From assembly GCA_023423695.1 (NCBI GenBank), contig JAFAFA010000048.1:62001-126000 (forward strand): a stretch of 64,000 bases of DNA, given 5' to 3'. How positions within the stretch are numbered: the stretch's first letter is position 1; each line of letters starts with the position of its first letter. Positions 42,358-50,245 of the stretch are shown piece by piece. The stretch comes from Pseudomonadota bacterium. GTDB taxonomy: Bacteria > Pseudomonadota > Alphaproteobacteria > Azospirillales > Azospirillaceae. The notes below the pieces were generated by a model. It ran no database searches and was not told the DNA's origin. It saw only the letters and a program-made list of their open reading frames with translations. Position numbers and translations under genes: made by a program.

Positions 42358-44022
42358 ATGGCGATCAGCCTTCAGCCCCTCCACGGGACCTCGATCCCCA
42401 AAGATACCGACGCGAAAGACACCGACGCGATGCCCCGATCCTCGGCCAACCCCATGTCACCGACCGATCAGCGTTACCGGGAGTGTCTGGACAACGCGAG
42501 GCGCGTCTGCGCCGCCGGCACGGTCCCGACCATGCTGGTGATCGGCGGGCCGGAGATGGCCGCCGTCCGCTGCAACGAACCGCTGGCCGCCCTGCTGAAC
42601 CTCCCGCGCGCCGCCACCCGTGACGAGAGCGGCCCCAGCCTGCTGCCCGGCGGCTGGACGGCGGTGGCCGAGGCACTGCGCCCGCTCTATGTGGACGAAG
42701 GGGACGCGGCGGCGGATCGGCCGGAGTCCGCGCTGCTGAGCCTGCCGACCGAGCCGCCGCTGAGCCTGCGCGCCGCGCCGCTGCTGGTCGACGGGCATGT
42801 GGTGGGGGTGCTGGCCTCGGCGACGCTGGACGGCGCCATCGCGCAGATGGCCGAGACCATGCGGGCGGAGGTGGCGCGCACCACCGCAGCGCGCTCCCGC
42901 TTCCTCGCCTCGGCCAGCCACGACCTGCGCCAGCCCTTCCAGGCGATGCGGCTGTTCCTGGACGCCCTGACCAGCCAGGTCGACGGCAATGCGCGGGCGA
43001 CCCGCACCGCCGGCATGCTGGCAAACGCCATGACTGCGGGCGAGCAGCTGCTGAACGCCCTGCTGGACATCTCCACGCTCGACGCCGGCACGGTTGAACC
43101 CGATCTCCAGCCGGTGTCGCTAGATGGGCTGCTGCAGTCGCTGGCCGAGGAATTCCGCCCGCAGGCGGAAGAGAAGGGATTGCGCCTGCGCGTCCATGTA
43201 CCGGACGTGGCGGGTGGAGCCGTCACCCGCAGCGACCCGATCCTGCTGGGCCGCATCGTCCGCAACCTGCTGGCCAACGCCATCCGCTACACCCAGCGCG
43301 GCGGCATCCTGCTGGGCCTGCGCAAGCGCGACGGCCATTGGCGGATCGAGGTGTGGGACACCGGATTCGGTATCCCGCAGGACAAGCAGGACGTCATCTT
43401 CGACGAGTTCCACCAGCTGACCAACCCCAGCCGGGATCCCACTCGCGGCCTCGGCCTCGGCCTTGCCATCGTGCGGCGGCTGTCGGTGCTGCTGCAGGCG
43501 CCGATCGAGGTGCAGTCGCGGTCGGGGCGCGGGTCCGTCTTCGCCGTAACCGTGAACCGTTTGGAGGGAGAGGCGCCGGCCGACGCACCGACGGTTGGAT
43601 GTCACCCCGAGAGCGGCCCGTCGGGGGTGCCGCTGGACGGCATGCGCGTCCTGGTGGTGGACGACGACAGCATGGTGCTGTCCGGCCTGCTGCTGACGCT
43701 GGAAAGCTGGGGATGCGCCTTCGTCTCCGCATCGAACATGCGCGAGGTGTTTGCGGCGGTCGACGGGCTGGAAGGGCCGCCAGACGCCATCCTGACCGAC
43801 CTGCGCCTGCCGGGGAAGGTGTCCGGCTTCGACGTCATCGACCGGGTGCGCAAGCTGTTCAAGGCCGATATCCCGGCGGTGGTGCTGACCGGTGAGACGG
43901 CGCCCGAATCCCTGCTGGAGGGCCAGCGCCGCGGCTGCGCCTTCCTGCACAAGCCGCTGCACCCCGGCGAACTGCGCCGGGTGCTGGAGGAGGTGCGGCG
44001 GGACGGAAAGGCGGCCTGCTAG
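42358..44022 (+). CDS. Hybrid sensor histidine kinase with C-terminal receiver
   Basis: This is a protein of about 554 residues without membrane segments. A PAS-like N-terminal region (about 45-160) precedes HisKA with H188 (RFLASASHDLRQPFQAMRL), then an HATPase with N-box LLANAIRYT and G-boxes DTGFGIPQD and TRGLGLGLAIV. The C-terminal REC domain has MRVLVVDDDSM, ILTDLRLPG and FLHKPLHP. This soluble kinase type is often fed by other kinases. The ATG choice is uncertain: 42283, 42358 and 42430 are in frame. It closes the chemosensory operon and, with the preceding double-receiver protein, looks like a split version of a Che3-type accessory kinase (inference). Confidence 0.85.
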   Translation: MAISLQPLHGTSIPKDTDAKDTDAMPRSSANPMSPTDQRYRECLDNARRVCAAGTVPTMLVIGGPEMAAVRCNEPLAALLNLPRAATRDESGPSLLPGGWTAVAEALRPLYVDEGDAAADRPESALLSLPTEPPLSLRAAPLLVDGHVVGVLASATLDGAIAQMAETMRAEVARTTAARSRFLASASHDLRQPFQAMRLFLDALTSQVDGNARATRTAGMLANAMTAGEQLLNALLDISTLDAGTVEPDLQPVSLDGLLQSLAEEFRPQAEEKGLRLRVHVPDVAGGAVTRSDPILLGRIVRNLLANAIRYTQRGGILLGLRKRDGHWRIEVWDTGFGIPQDKQDVIFDEFHQLTNPSRDPTRGLGLGLAIVRRLSVLLQAPIEVQSRSGRGSVFAVTVNRLEGEAPADAPTVGCHPESGPSGVPLDGMRVLVVDDDSMVLSGLLLTLESWGCAFVSASNMREVFAAVDGLEGPPDAILTDLRLPGKVSGFDVIDRVRKLFKADIPAVVLTGETAPESLLEGQRRGCAFLHKPLHPGELRRVLEEVRRDGKAAC

Positions 44023-44049
44023 GGGAGTGGAGGACGCGTCCTCTCCCCC
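44022..44049 (+). terminator. Strong hairpin after the chemosensory operon
   Basis: A perfect 14-base palindrome gaggacgcgtcctc (44030-44043) is extended by ggggag against ctcccc. It starts at the kinase stop codon. No T-run follows, so termination would be of the non-canonical GC-rich kind. Confidence 0.45.
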
Positions 44050-44184
44050 TCCCGTCCATCGGCCGGATCAGGTCAGGCGAACTGTCGCCGAAAGCTCCAC
44101 GAACGAGAGGGCCCTTGCGAAGACAGCAGGGGTGGGGAAGAGTATTGTCGCGGTATGGTTAGGGCCGCATTGTGGAGATGACCG

Positions 44185-44736
44185 GTGCCACTTCCACCGC
44201 ACCCGCTTGGTCCCGCGCTTCGCCGCTGGCGTGCTCTCAACCGCGTGAAGCAACTGCATGCGGCCGAACTGCTCGGCGTCGCCCAGTCCACCATTTCACG
44301 TTGGGAGAGCGGCAAGCAGGACATGGAACCAGATCAGCGCGCAGCGGTCGAAGCGCTGGTGAGCGCGCGTCTGACAAGTGCGGCAGACGCTGCCCTCGCG
44401 CGCCTCATCCAGCATCATGGCCGGGCCGCGCATCTGGTTTGTGACCAAAGCCATCGCCTTCTGGCTTTGTCCTCGGTCCGGCGGAACGAATTCGGATGCG
44501 ACGCCAACGGACTGATCGGCACATCACTTTGGTGCTTCATCACCGAAGAACTGGCGCTCGTCGAAACCCAACTCCAGGACGTCGGCTGGTTCGATCTCGC
44601 GTCACCTCCGTCCGTGGTGGCTCAGACGGGTGCCAACGCATCCGACCTGGTGCCGATCCGCTCCGGACAGTGCCGGCTGACCCGCATGGTACTGTCCGAC
44701 GGCACAGCTGCGCGTCTGGTGGAGACCCTCAGTTAG
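44185..44736 (+). CDS. XRE-family transcriptional regulator
   Basis: This is a 183-residue protein with a GTG start (GGAG 7 bases upstream). Residues 10-45 form a helix-turn-helix (LRRWRALNRVKQLHAAELLGVAQSTISRWESGK). The C-terminal 115 residues form an uncharacterised sensor-like domain (AHLVCDQSHRLLALSS, GTSLWCFITEEL). It lies just before a multidrug-type MFS gene with about 80 bases between, so local control of that transporter is likely. Base composition here begins to fall below that of the flanking operons, suggesting acquisition with the following genes. Confidence 0.82.
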   Translation: MPLPPHPLGPALRRWRALNRVKQLHAAELLGVAQSTISRWESGKQDMEPDQRAAVEALVSARLTSAADAALARLIQHHGRAAHLVCDQSHRLLALSSVRRNEFGCDANGLIGTSLWCFITEELALVETQLQDVGWFDLASPPSVVAQTGANASDLVPIRSGQCRLTRMVLSDGTAARLVETLS

Positions 44737-44819
44737 GACCTCGACGGGCGCATTTCTTATGCGTTGCCCCTGCGTAAGCGCAGCGTCATTACCATGCTGT
44801 TCAAATCAGGGAGCAGCAG

Positions 44820-46001
44820 GTGAAACGAGCAAGGGTAACCTTGGGATTGGTGGTGGCCAGCACCGTCCTCGGGCTGATGGGCACGGATCTCGTGCTGCCG
44901 GCCGTACCCCGACTTCCCGAGGCACTCGGGACAAATGCCTCCACGGCGCAACTGGTCCTCGCGGCCTATGTGGGTGGTGCCTGCGCAGGCCTGTTGGTCT
45001 TTGGCATTCTAAGCGATCGTATCGCAACGAACCGTCTGTTCCTCGGCTCGCTCATCGCCACCTCGACCCTCTCCATCGCCTGCGGCCTCGCACCGTCCAT
45101 CGAGGTGCTGATTGCCATGCGGGTTCTCCAGGGAGCCGCAACGGCAGCACCGGCAGTCTTTGCGCCGGCGATCGTGAGGGTGATTTTCGAGGAGGCTCAG
45201 GCGGTCCGCGCCATGGGCGTGCTTGGCAGCATAGAATCACTCGCACCTGCGCTGGCACCGATCGCGGGCGCAGGTTTGCTGCTTGCGGGCGGGTGGCGCT
45301 TCTCCTTCTTTACCCTTGCGATCACAGCAGGATTGCTGGCGGTCGCTTTGCTCGTGGTCGGGCCGTTCCCGCAGGTCACCCGCCGAACCCATGGTAGCTA
45401 CACAGCCCTTCTGCGTGATGCGACATTCCTGCGTTATGCGCTCAGCCATGCCTTCGTGCTTGGGGGGCTGCTCACCTTCGTTTTCGGGCTGCCTGCAACG
45501 ATCGTGCGCGTTCATGACGGCACGTTGGGCGACTTCATCGGCATTCAGTTCACCGCAATCGCGACGTTCATCATGGCGGCGAATGTTGCTGACCGAGCGG
45601 TCACCCGTTTCGGAGCCGAGCGCATGATTATCGTCGGGACGACGCTTTGTGTTGCCGGTTCCACGGGTCAGTTGTTCTACGCGGCGACCGGTGGCACGTC
45701 TCTTGGCGTTGTTCTGAGCCTGTTCATTCCGGTCAACATAGGCCTTGGACTCCGCGGTCCTCCTGGTCTGTATCGGGCGATCGTTGCCTCTCGCGGCGAG
45801 GATGCCCGCGGCAGTGCGCTCGTCGTTCTTGGAATCCTTGCTGCGACGACAATCGGCACCATTGCCGCATCACCCTTCATCGGGCAAGGATCAGCGCCTT
45901 TGGCAGGTGTTGCGTTCGCGCTGCATGTCGCGGCTCTGCTGTGTCTCGCCATGCTTCCCGGGCTGTCCGTTGCCGAACCGGCTGGACGTGTCGATGGATG
46001 A
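44820..46001 (+). CDS. MFS transporter, Bcr/CflA-like drug efflux
   Basis: This is a 393-residue membrane protein with 12 predicted segments. The N-terminus (LVVASTVLGLMGTDLVLPAVPRLPEAL) and the loop LLVFGILSDRIATNRLFL (motif A-like GxLSDRxGR) resemble drug:proton antiporters of the Bcr/CflA group, as does MRVLQGAATAAPAVFAPAIVRVIFE. A GTG start at 44820 is used (AGCAGCAGG upstream). The substrate is unknown; antibiotics or other amphiphilic compounds are typical. It follows the XRE regulator gene and is part of a less GC-rich stretch. Cargo and induction are inferred only from family. Confidence 0.85.
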   Translation: MKRARVTLGLVVASTVLGLMGTDLVLPAVPRLPEALGTNASTAQLVLAAYVGGACAGLLVFGILSDRIATNRLFLGSLIATSTLSIACGLAPSIEVLIAMRVLQGAATAAPAVFAPAIVRVIFEEAQAVRAMGVLGSIESLAPALAPIAGAGLLLAGGWRFSFFTLAITAGLLAVALLVVGPFPQVTRRTHGSYTALLRDATFLRYALSHAFVLGGLLTFVFGLPATIVRVHDGTLGDFIGIQFTAIATFIMAANVADRAVTRFGAERMIIVGTTLCVAGSTGQLFYAATGGTSLGVVLSLFIPVNIGLGLRGPPGLYRAIVASRGEDARGSALVVLGILAATTIGTIAASPFIGQGSAPLAGVAFALHVAALLCLAMLPGLSVAEPAGRVDG

Positions 46002-46191
46002 TCCGCGGACTGGAACGCCGCAGAGATCGAGGCAACCTTCACATCGCATCACCGATATTCTGCAGATCCTCAATTCCGCCGTGAGTCATGATGCGGTGCT
46101 CAAGCTCCCGAGACCAACCGTCGGCAAGGCAATGAAGATGATCGCAGATGCTCTTTTTTGGGGCGGCAAAGCCATCGTGCTGCGTCGATAA
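45994..46191 (+). CDS. Small open frame after the MFS gene, doubtful
   Basis: This is a 65-residue frame overlapping the MFS stop by 8 bases. It includes HRITDILQILNSAVSH and ends ADALFWGGKAIVLRR. No domain or good ribosome site is seen. It could be the remains of a longer gene or noncoding sequence; listed because it fills the gap before the acetyltransferase gene. Confidence 0.2.
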   Translation: MDDPRTGTPQRSRQPSHRITDILQILNSAVSHDAVLKLPRPTVGKAMKMIADALFWGGKAIVLRR

Positions 46192-46220
46192 GCTGATATC
46201 GTCTACTTCAAGGATCAGGT

Positions 46221-46667
46221 ATGTTCAGATTGAGAGAAGCGACGAATCCAGACCTGCCCAGGTGCCTTTTGATTTGGCAGAGTGCCGTCTTGGCCACCCA
46301 CCATTTCCTCTCGGATGAAGACTTTCGGGAAATCAAAGGCTACGTCGAGATGTCTTACTTGCCCTCTGCCGATTTTCTGGTTGCGGTCGATGCAGATGAC
46401 ATTCCTCATGGCTTTCTAGGCACGACGCAAAACCATGTCGACGCGTTATTTGTGCATGGCGGGAGCCATGGCAGGGGTATTGGCAGCTTGCTATTGGAAG
46501 AGTTCCTTAAAAGCCACAGAGAGGGGACGGTTGATGTTAACGAGCATAACCTGTCCGGCCGGGCTTTCTACGAGCGCTTGGGTTTCAAAGTAGACAGCCG
46601 GTCGGATGTCGATGACGAGGGTCGACCTTACCCTCTGCTCCATATGTCTTGGAGGCGGATACGATAG
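46221..46667 (+). CDS. GNAT acetyltransferase, YjaB-like
   Basis: This is a 148-residue protein with a single GNAT domain. The opening LREATNPDLPRCLLIWQSAVLATHHFL, the acetyl-CoA-binding loop GGSHGRGIGSLLLEEFL, and VDVNEHNLSGRAFYERLGFKVDSRSDVDDEGRPYPLLHM all closely resemble the E. coli YjaB pattern. YjaB-type enzymes acetylate unknown small substrates. AAGGATCAGGT precedes the ATG. The gene is markedly less GC-rich than the chromosomal average here, pointing to recent acquisition. Confidence 0.83.
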   Translation: MFRLREATNPDLPRCLLIWQSAVLATHHFLSDEDFREIKGYVEMSYLPSADFLVAVDADDIPHGFLGTTQNHVDALFVHGGSHGRGIGSLLLEEFLKSHREGTVDVNEHNLSGRAFYERLGFKVDSRSDVDDEGRPYPLLHMSWRRIR

Positions 46668-46747
46668 CCCATTTACCCATACATCGAATGGCTTGAGGAT
46701 ACTGCGAATCCCTCGTTCCGGCCAAAGTAATCTCAATAGAGGGCAAT

Positions 46748-47119
46748 ATGATCGCACGCATCTGGCGGACATTGGTTGATGAAGACCGAGCAGAAGAATA
46801 CGAAATATTTGCGAGAACGGTATCACTGCCAATGTTCTGCGGTCAGCAGGGGTATGTCGGCGTGATCATGGCACGACACGAAGGGGCGTGTGTCGTGATG
46901 TCATTCTGGGAAAGCAGTGATGATATCAATCGGCTGGACGCGTCAGCCGCCTATAAGGATACTGTTAGCAAAATTCTATCAATGGGATTTATTCATGGAG
47001 AACAGGCGACAGAAATATTTGATATTCATCTTTTCAACTTCTCACAAACGGCCCATTTGCCAGGGATTGGGCCGTTTGCAGCAAATGCGGACGAAAATTT
47101 GCCCCAGGAAACCCGTTAG
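46748..47119 (+). CDS. ABM-like (antibiotic biosynthesis monooxygenase fold) protein
   Basis: This is a 123-residue protein. Residues 1-95 look like a ferredoxin-like ABM domain (MIARIWRTLVDEDRAEEYEIFARTVSLPMF, GYVGVIMARHEGACVVMSFWES). The remaining 28 residues seem an added tail, encoded in part by a hairpin (47046-47077) that looks like a terminator, so the original stop may have been lost. Function unknown; ABM proteins are often small oxygenases or heme-handling proteins. Low-GC composition matches the neighbouring acetyltransferase gene. Confidence 0.6.
   Translation: MIARIWRTLVDEDRAEEYEIFARTVSLPMFCGQQGYVGVIMARHEGACVVMSFWESSDDINRLDASAAYKDTVSKILSMGFIHGEQATEIFDIHLFNFSQTAHLPGIGPFAANADENLPQETR
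47046..47077 (+). terminator. Terminator-like hairpin inside the end of the ABM-like gene
   Basis: A perfect 10-bp stem (aaacggccca/tgggccgttt) with a 12-base loop ends in TTT. It is 40 bases before the stop codon of the ABM-like frame. Either transcription stops here in some cases or the reading frame has been extended past an old terminator. Confidence 0.4.
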
Positions 47120-47221
47120 GGGCGGTTTTCAGAATTCACTGAGGCGGTTAGCGGGTTTCCGCGAGGGGGCCATCAAATGTGAGTTTTGGAATCCGCCTCC
47201 GACAGTCCCGAGCCGTCCCGC

Positions 47222-48280
47222 TCAATCCCGCGGCGGACTCTGCATATAGAGGACCAGCAGCCGCACGAGGCTTTCCAGCGCGTCGACATGGATGCGCTCG
47301 TAGCCGTGCGAGGCGTCGATGCCGAAGCAGACCAGGGCGGTGCGGATGTCGTTGCCGGCCTCGATGGCGGACGCGCTGTCGCAACGGTAATAGCGGAAGA
47401 CGTCGCGCTGGTGCGGGATGTTCTGCGCCTGGCACAGCGCTATCAACGAGTGGGTCAGCGCCATGTCGAAGGGGCCGGAGCTGTCGGCCATGGCGATGGT
47501 GACGCCGAATTCGCTGCTGTTCTGGCCGGGGGCGGTGGTGCCATTGTCGATGGTCACCATCTCAGCCACGTCCTGATGCAGGATCGACGAGGCGCCGGAC
47601 CCGACCTCTTCGGATATGGTGAACAGCAGGTGGCAGTCGACCGGCAGCGGCGCGCCGGCATCGACCGCCGCCTTGGCCGCCCCCAGCATCACCGCCACCC
47701 CGGCCTTGTCGTCGAGATGGCGGGAGACGATGTAGCCGTTCTCCAGGAACTCCGGCTGCGGGTCGATGGCGACGATATCGCCGATGTTGAAGCCGCGCTC
47801 CTCCAGGTCCCGCCGGTTGGCGACAGGGGCATCGACGCGCAGTTCCACCTGCTGCCAGTTGACCGGCTGGGTATCGACCTCCTTGTTGAAGGTGTGGCCC
47901 GACGCCTTCAGCGGCAGGATGGTGCCGCGCCAGGGGCCGCGGTCGGTCAGCACGGTGCAGCGCGCTCCCTCGGCGAAGCGGGACGACCAGTGGCCGATGG
48001 GCACCAGCTCCATCCGGCCGTTCTCCTTCAGCATCTTCACCTGGGCGCCCAGCGTGTCGACATGGGCGACCAGTGCCCGGTCCGGGCTGCCCCGCACACC
48101 CTTCAGGTCGGCGCGGATGGCACCGCGCCGCGTCAGCTCATAGGGGATGCCCATCCGCTCCAGCTCCGCACAGCACAGCCGGACCACGTCGGTGGTGTAT
48201 CCGGTCGGGCTGGGCGTGGTCAGCAGCCGGTAGAGGATGTCGGTGACATAGCCCATGTCGATGGGCAGCGGCACGGCCAT
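47222..48280 (-). CDS. M42-family hydrolase of the NAGGN osmolyte operon
   Basis: This is a 352-residue metallopeptidase-fold protein. Metal-site segments are AHVDTLG, HLDDKAGVAVM, FTISEEVGSGAS (catalytic Glu pair), DSSGPFDM and GIDASHGYERIH. It is the hydrolase that regularly accompanies N-acetylglutaminylglutamine amide synthesis genes, probably for turnover or processing of the dipeptide. ATG 48280 follows AGGAGGA nine bases upstream; a longer start at 48322 is unlikely. It is the third gene of the minus-strand set, 54 bases after the synthetase gene. Substrate assignment is inference from context. Confidence 0.87.
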   Translation of the reverse strand: MAVPLPIDMGYVTDILYRLLTTPSPTGYTTDVVRLCCAELERMGIPYELTRRGAIRADLKGVRGSPDRALVAHVDTLGAQVKMLKENGRMELVPIGHWSSRFAEGARCTVLTDRGPWRGTILPLKASGHTFNKEVDTQPVNWQQVELRVDAPVANRRDLEERGFNIGDIVAIDPQPEFLENGYIVSRHLDDKAGVAVMLGAAKAAVDAGAPLPVDCHLLFTISEEVGSGASSILHQDVAEMVTIDNGTTAPGQNSSEFGVTIAMADSSGPFDMALTHSLIALCQAQNIPHQRDVFRYYRCDSASAIEAGNDIRTALVCFGIDASHGYERIHVDALESLVRLLVLYMQSPPRD

Positions 48281-48334
48281 GGTTGGATTGTCCTCCTGCT
48301 CATTGCTGACACTTGCCCCCACCTACCCTCCCCC

Positions 48335-50125
48335 TCAGAACACCCCCCGCGTCTGCGGAAACAGCAGATCGACGAAACGTTCCGCCGTCGGCTGCGGTTC
48401 GTGGTTGGCTAGTCCCGGCCGCTCGTTCGCTTCGATGAAGACGTAGCCCGGCCGGTCCGGCGACTCCACCAGCAGGTCAAAGCCGACGACCGGGATGTCC
48501 AGCGCGCGGGCGGCGACCGTCGCCACCTCCACCAGTTCCGGGTGCAGGGCATCGGTCACATCGTGGATGGTGCCGCCGGTGTGCAGGTTGGCGGTCTTGC
48601 GCACCGGAAGAACCTCCCCCGCCGGCAGAACGTCGTCCAGCGTCCGGCTGGCCGCGGCGAGGCAGCGTTCGGTCTCCGCATCCAGCGGAATGTGGCTCTC
48701 CCCGCCGGTGGCGGCGGCGCGGCGGCGGCTCTGCGCCTCGATCAGTTCGCGCACGCTGTGGGTACCGTCGCCGGTGATCTCGGCCGGGCGGCGCACCGCG
48801 GCGGCGACCACCTTCTTGTCGATGACGATGATGCGCAGATCATGCCCTTCGCAGAACCGCTCCAGCAGCACAGTGTCGCAATGCTGGCGGGCCGATGCGA
48901 TGGCGCGCTCCATGGTCTCCGTGTCGCGGACATCCACGGTGATGCCGCGGCCCTGCTCGCCGCGCGCCGGCTTCACCACGATGCGGCCGTGCGTCTCCAG
49001 AAAAGCGGCGTTCTCCGCCGGCTCCCCCGCCACCGCCTGGGCGGGGACGTTCAGGCAGGCGCGCTCCAGCACGCGGCGGGTCACCGCCTTGTCGTCGCAG
49101 CGGCTCATGGCGACGGCGGTGGTCAGTTCGCTGAGGGATTCGCGGCAGACCACGCTGCGCCCGCCCCAGGTCAGGCAGAAATAGCCGGCCTCCGCGTCCA
49201 GCACGTCGACGCCGATGCCGCGCCGCCGCGCCTCGTTGACGATGATGGTGGCATAGGGGTTTAGCCGCTCGCCGGGCTGCGGACCGGTGAACAGCCGTTC
49301 GTTGATCGGGTTCTTGGTCTTTAGGGCGAAGGCCGGGATGCGGCGGAAGTTCAGCTTTTCATAGAGCGCGATGGCGTTCTCGTTGTCGTGCAGGACCGAC
49401 AGGTCGAGGAAGGCGCGCCCCCGCGCCTGCACATGCTCCGCCACCGTGCGGACCAGCGTCTCGCCGATGCCCGGAAAGGATGCCTGCGGATCGACCGCCA
49501 GGCACCAGAGCGAGCTGCCATTCTCCGGATCGGCGAAGGCATGGCCGTGGTCCACCGCCGTGACCGAGCCGATGATCTCGCCGGTGGCGTCGTCGCAGGC
49601 GACGAAATGGGTCAGCACCCGGCTGTTGCGCGTCGCCACCAGGAAAGAGGAGGAGACCGGAACCATCCGCCGCCGGGCATAGATGCGCTGCACGCCTTCC
49701 GCATCCTCGCGCGTGCGCAGGCGGCGGACGCTGTAGCCCTTGGGCCGGCGCCGCGACGGGCGGTAGTCGGTCAGCCAGAGCCGGAAGGTGTGGGAGGGGT
49801 CGAGGAACAGCTCCTGCGGGGCGCGGGACAGGGCGACATGCGGGTCCTGCAGGTAGAAGACGATGTCCCGGGTCCCCGGCGCCTCCTGCCGCAGGGTTTC
49901 AATCATGCGGTCGAGATCGTCGAAGGTGTGGGCGAAGATCAGCCGGCCCCATCCGCAATCCACCACCACGTCGGTGCGCGGCGCCTCGGCCTCCGTTCCC
50001 TGTCCGGTTCCCCGCCCGGCCCCCTGGCCAGACGCGGGCGGCCGGCCGGTGTAGCGCCGGGTGTGGCGCAGGCTGGCGCTGGCGGCGCGTTCCAGCCGGT
50101 GCGGTTTCACGCGGGCATAGCTCAT
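48335..50125 (-). CDS. ngg: N-acetylglutaminylglutamine synthetase (GNAT plus ATP-grasp)
   Basis: This is a 596-residue bifunctional enzyme. After a basic N-terminus, residues 110-290 form a GNAT acetyltransferase (SVTAVDHGHAF, WCLAVDPQASFPGIGETLVRTV, LDLSVLHDNENAIALYEKLNFRRIP). Residues 300-590 form an ATP-grasp ligase (VVKPARGEQGRGITVDV, VLLERFCEGHDLRIIVIDKKVVAA, GFDLLVESPDRPGYVFIEANERPGL). It joins and acetylates glutamine residues to make NAGGN, a compatible solute under osmotic stress. ATG 50125 lies just after AGGGGGAT. It is part of the NAGGN operon with asnO and the M42 hydrolase gene. Confidence 0.88.
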   Translation of the reverse strand: MSYARVKPHRLERAASASLRHTRRYTGRPPASGQGAGRGTGQGTEAEAPRTDVVVDCGWGRLIFAHTFDDLDRMIETLRQEAPGTRDIVFYLQDPHVALSRAPQELFLDPSHTFRLWLTDYRPSRRRPKGYSVRRLRTREDAEGVQRIYARRRMVPVSSSFLVATRNSRVLTHFVACDDATGEIIGSVTAVDHGHAFADPENGSSLWCLAVDPQASFPGIGETLVRTVAEHVQARGRAFLDLSVLHDNENAIALYEKLNFRRIPAFALKTKNPINERLFTGPQPGERLNPYATIIVNEARRRGIGVDVLDAEAGYFCLTWGGRSVVCRESLSELTTAVAMSRCDDKAVTRRVLERACLNVPAQAVAGEPAENAAFLETHGRIVVKPARGEQGRGITVDVRDTETMERAIASARQHCDTVLLERFCEGHDLRIIVIDKKVVAAAVRRPAEITGDGTHSVRELIEAQSRRRAAATGGESHIPLDAETERCLAAASRTLDDVLPAGEVLPVRKTANLHTGGTIHDVTDALHPELVEVATVAARALDIPVVGFDLLVESPDRPGYVFIEANERPGLANHEPQPTAERFVDLLFPQTRGVF

Positions 50126-50245
50126 GGGATCCCCCTGATCGTCGGATGCGGCTCCACGTTCGGGAAACATCCCGGGGCGCGGATCGGTCCCGCGCCCGGA
50201 TGCCCCGGCGGAGCGTTTGTTGGTATGGAATGGCCGGATGCGCCG

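Noticed and set aside
47107..47160. A 9-base inverted repeat ggaaacccg/cgggtttcc around the ABM-like stop
   Set aside because: The arms are 36 bases apart and there is no further sign of an attachment site or insertion end; likely chance.
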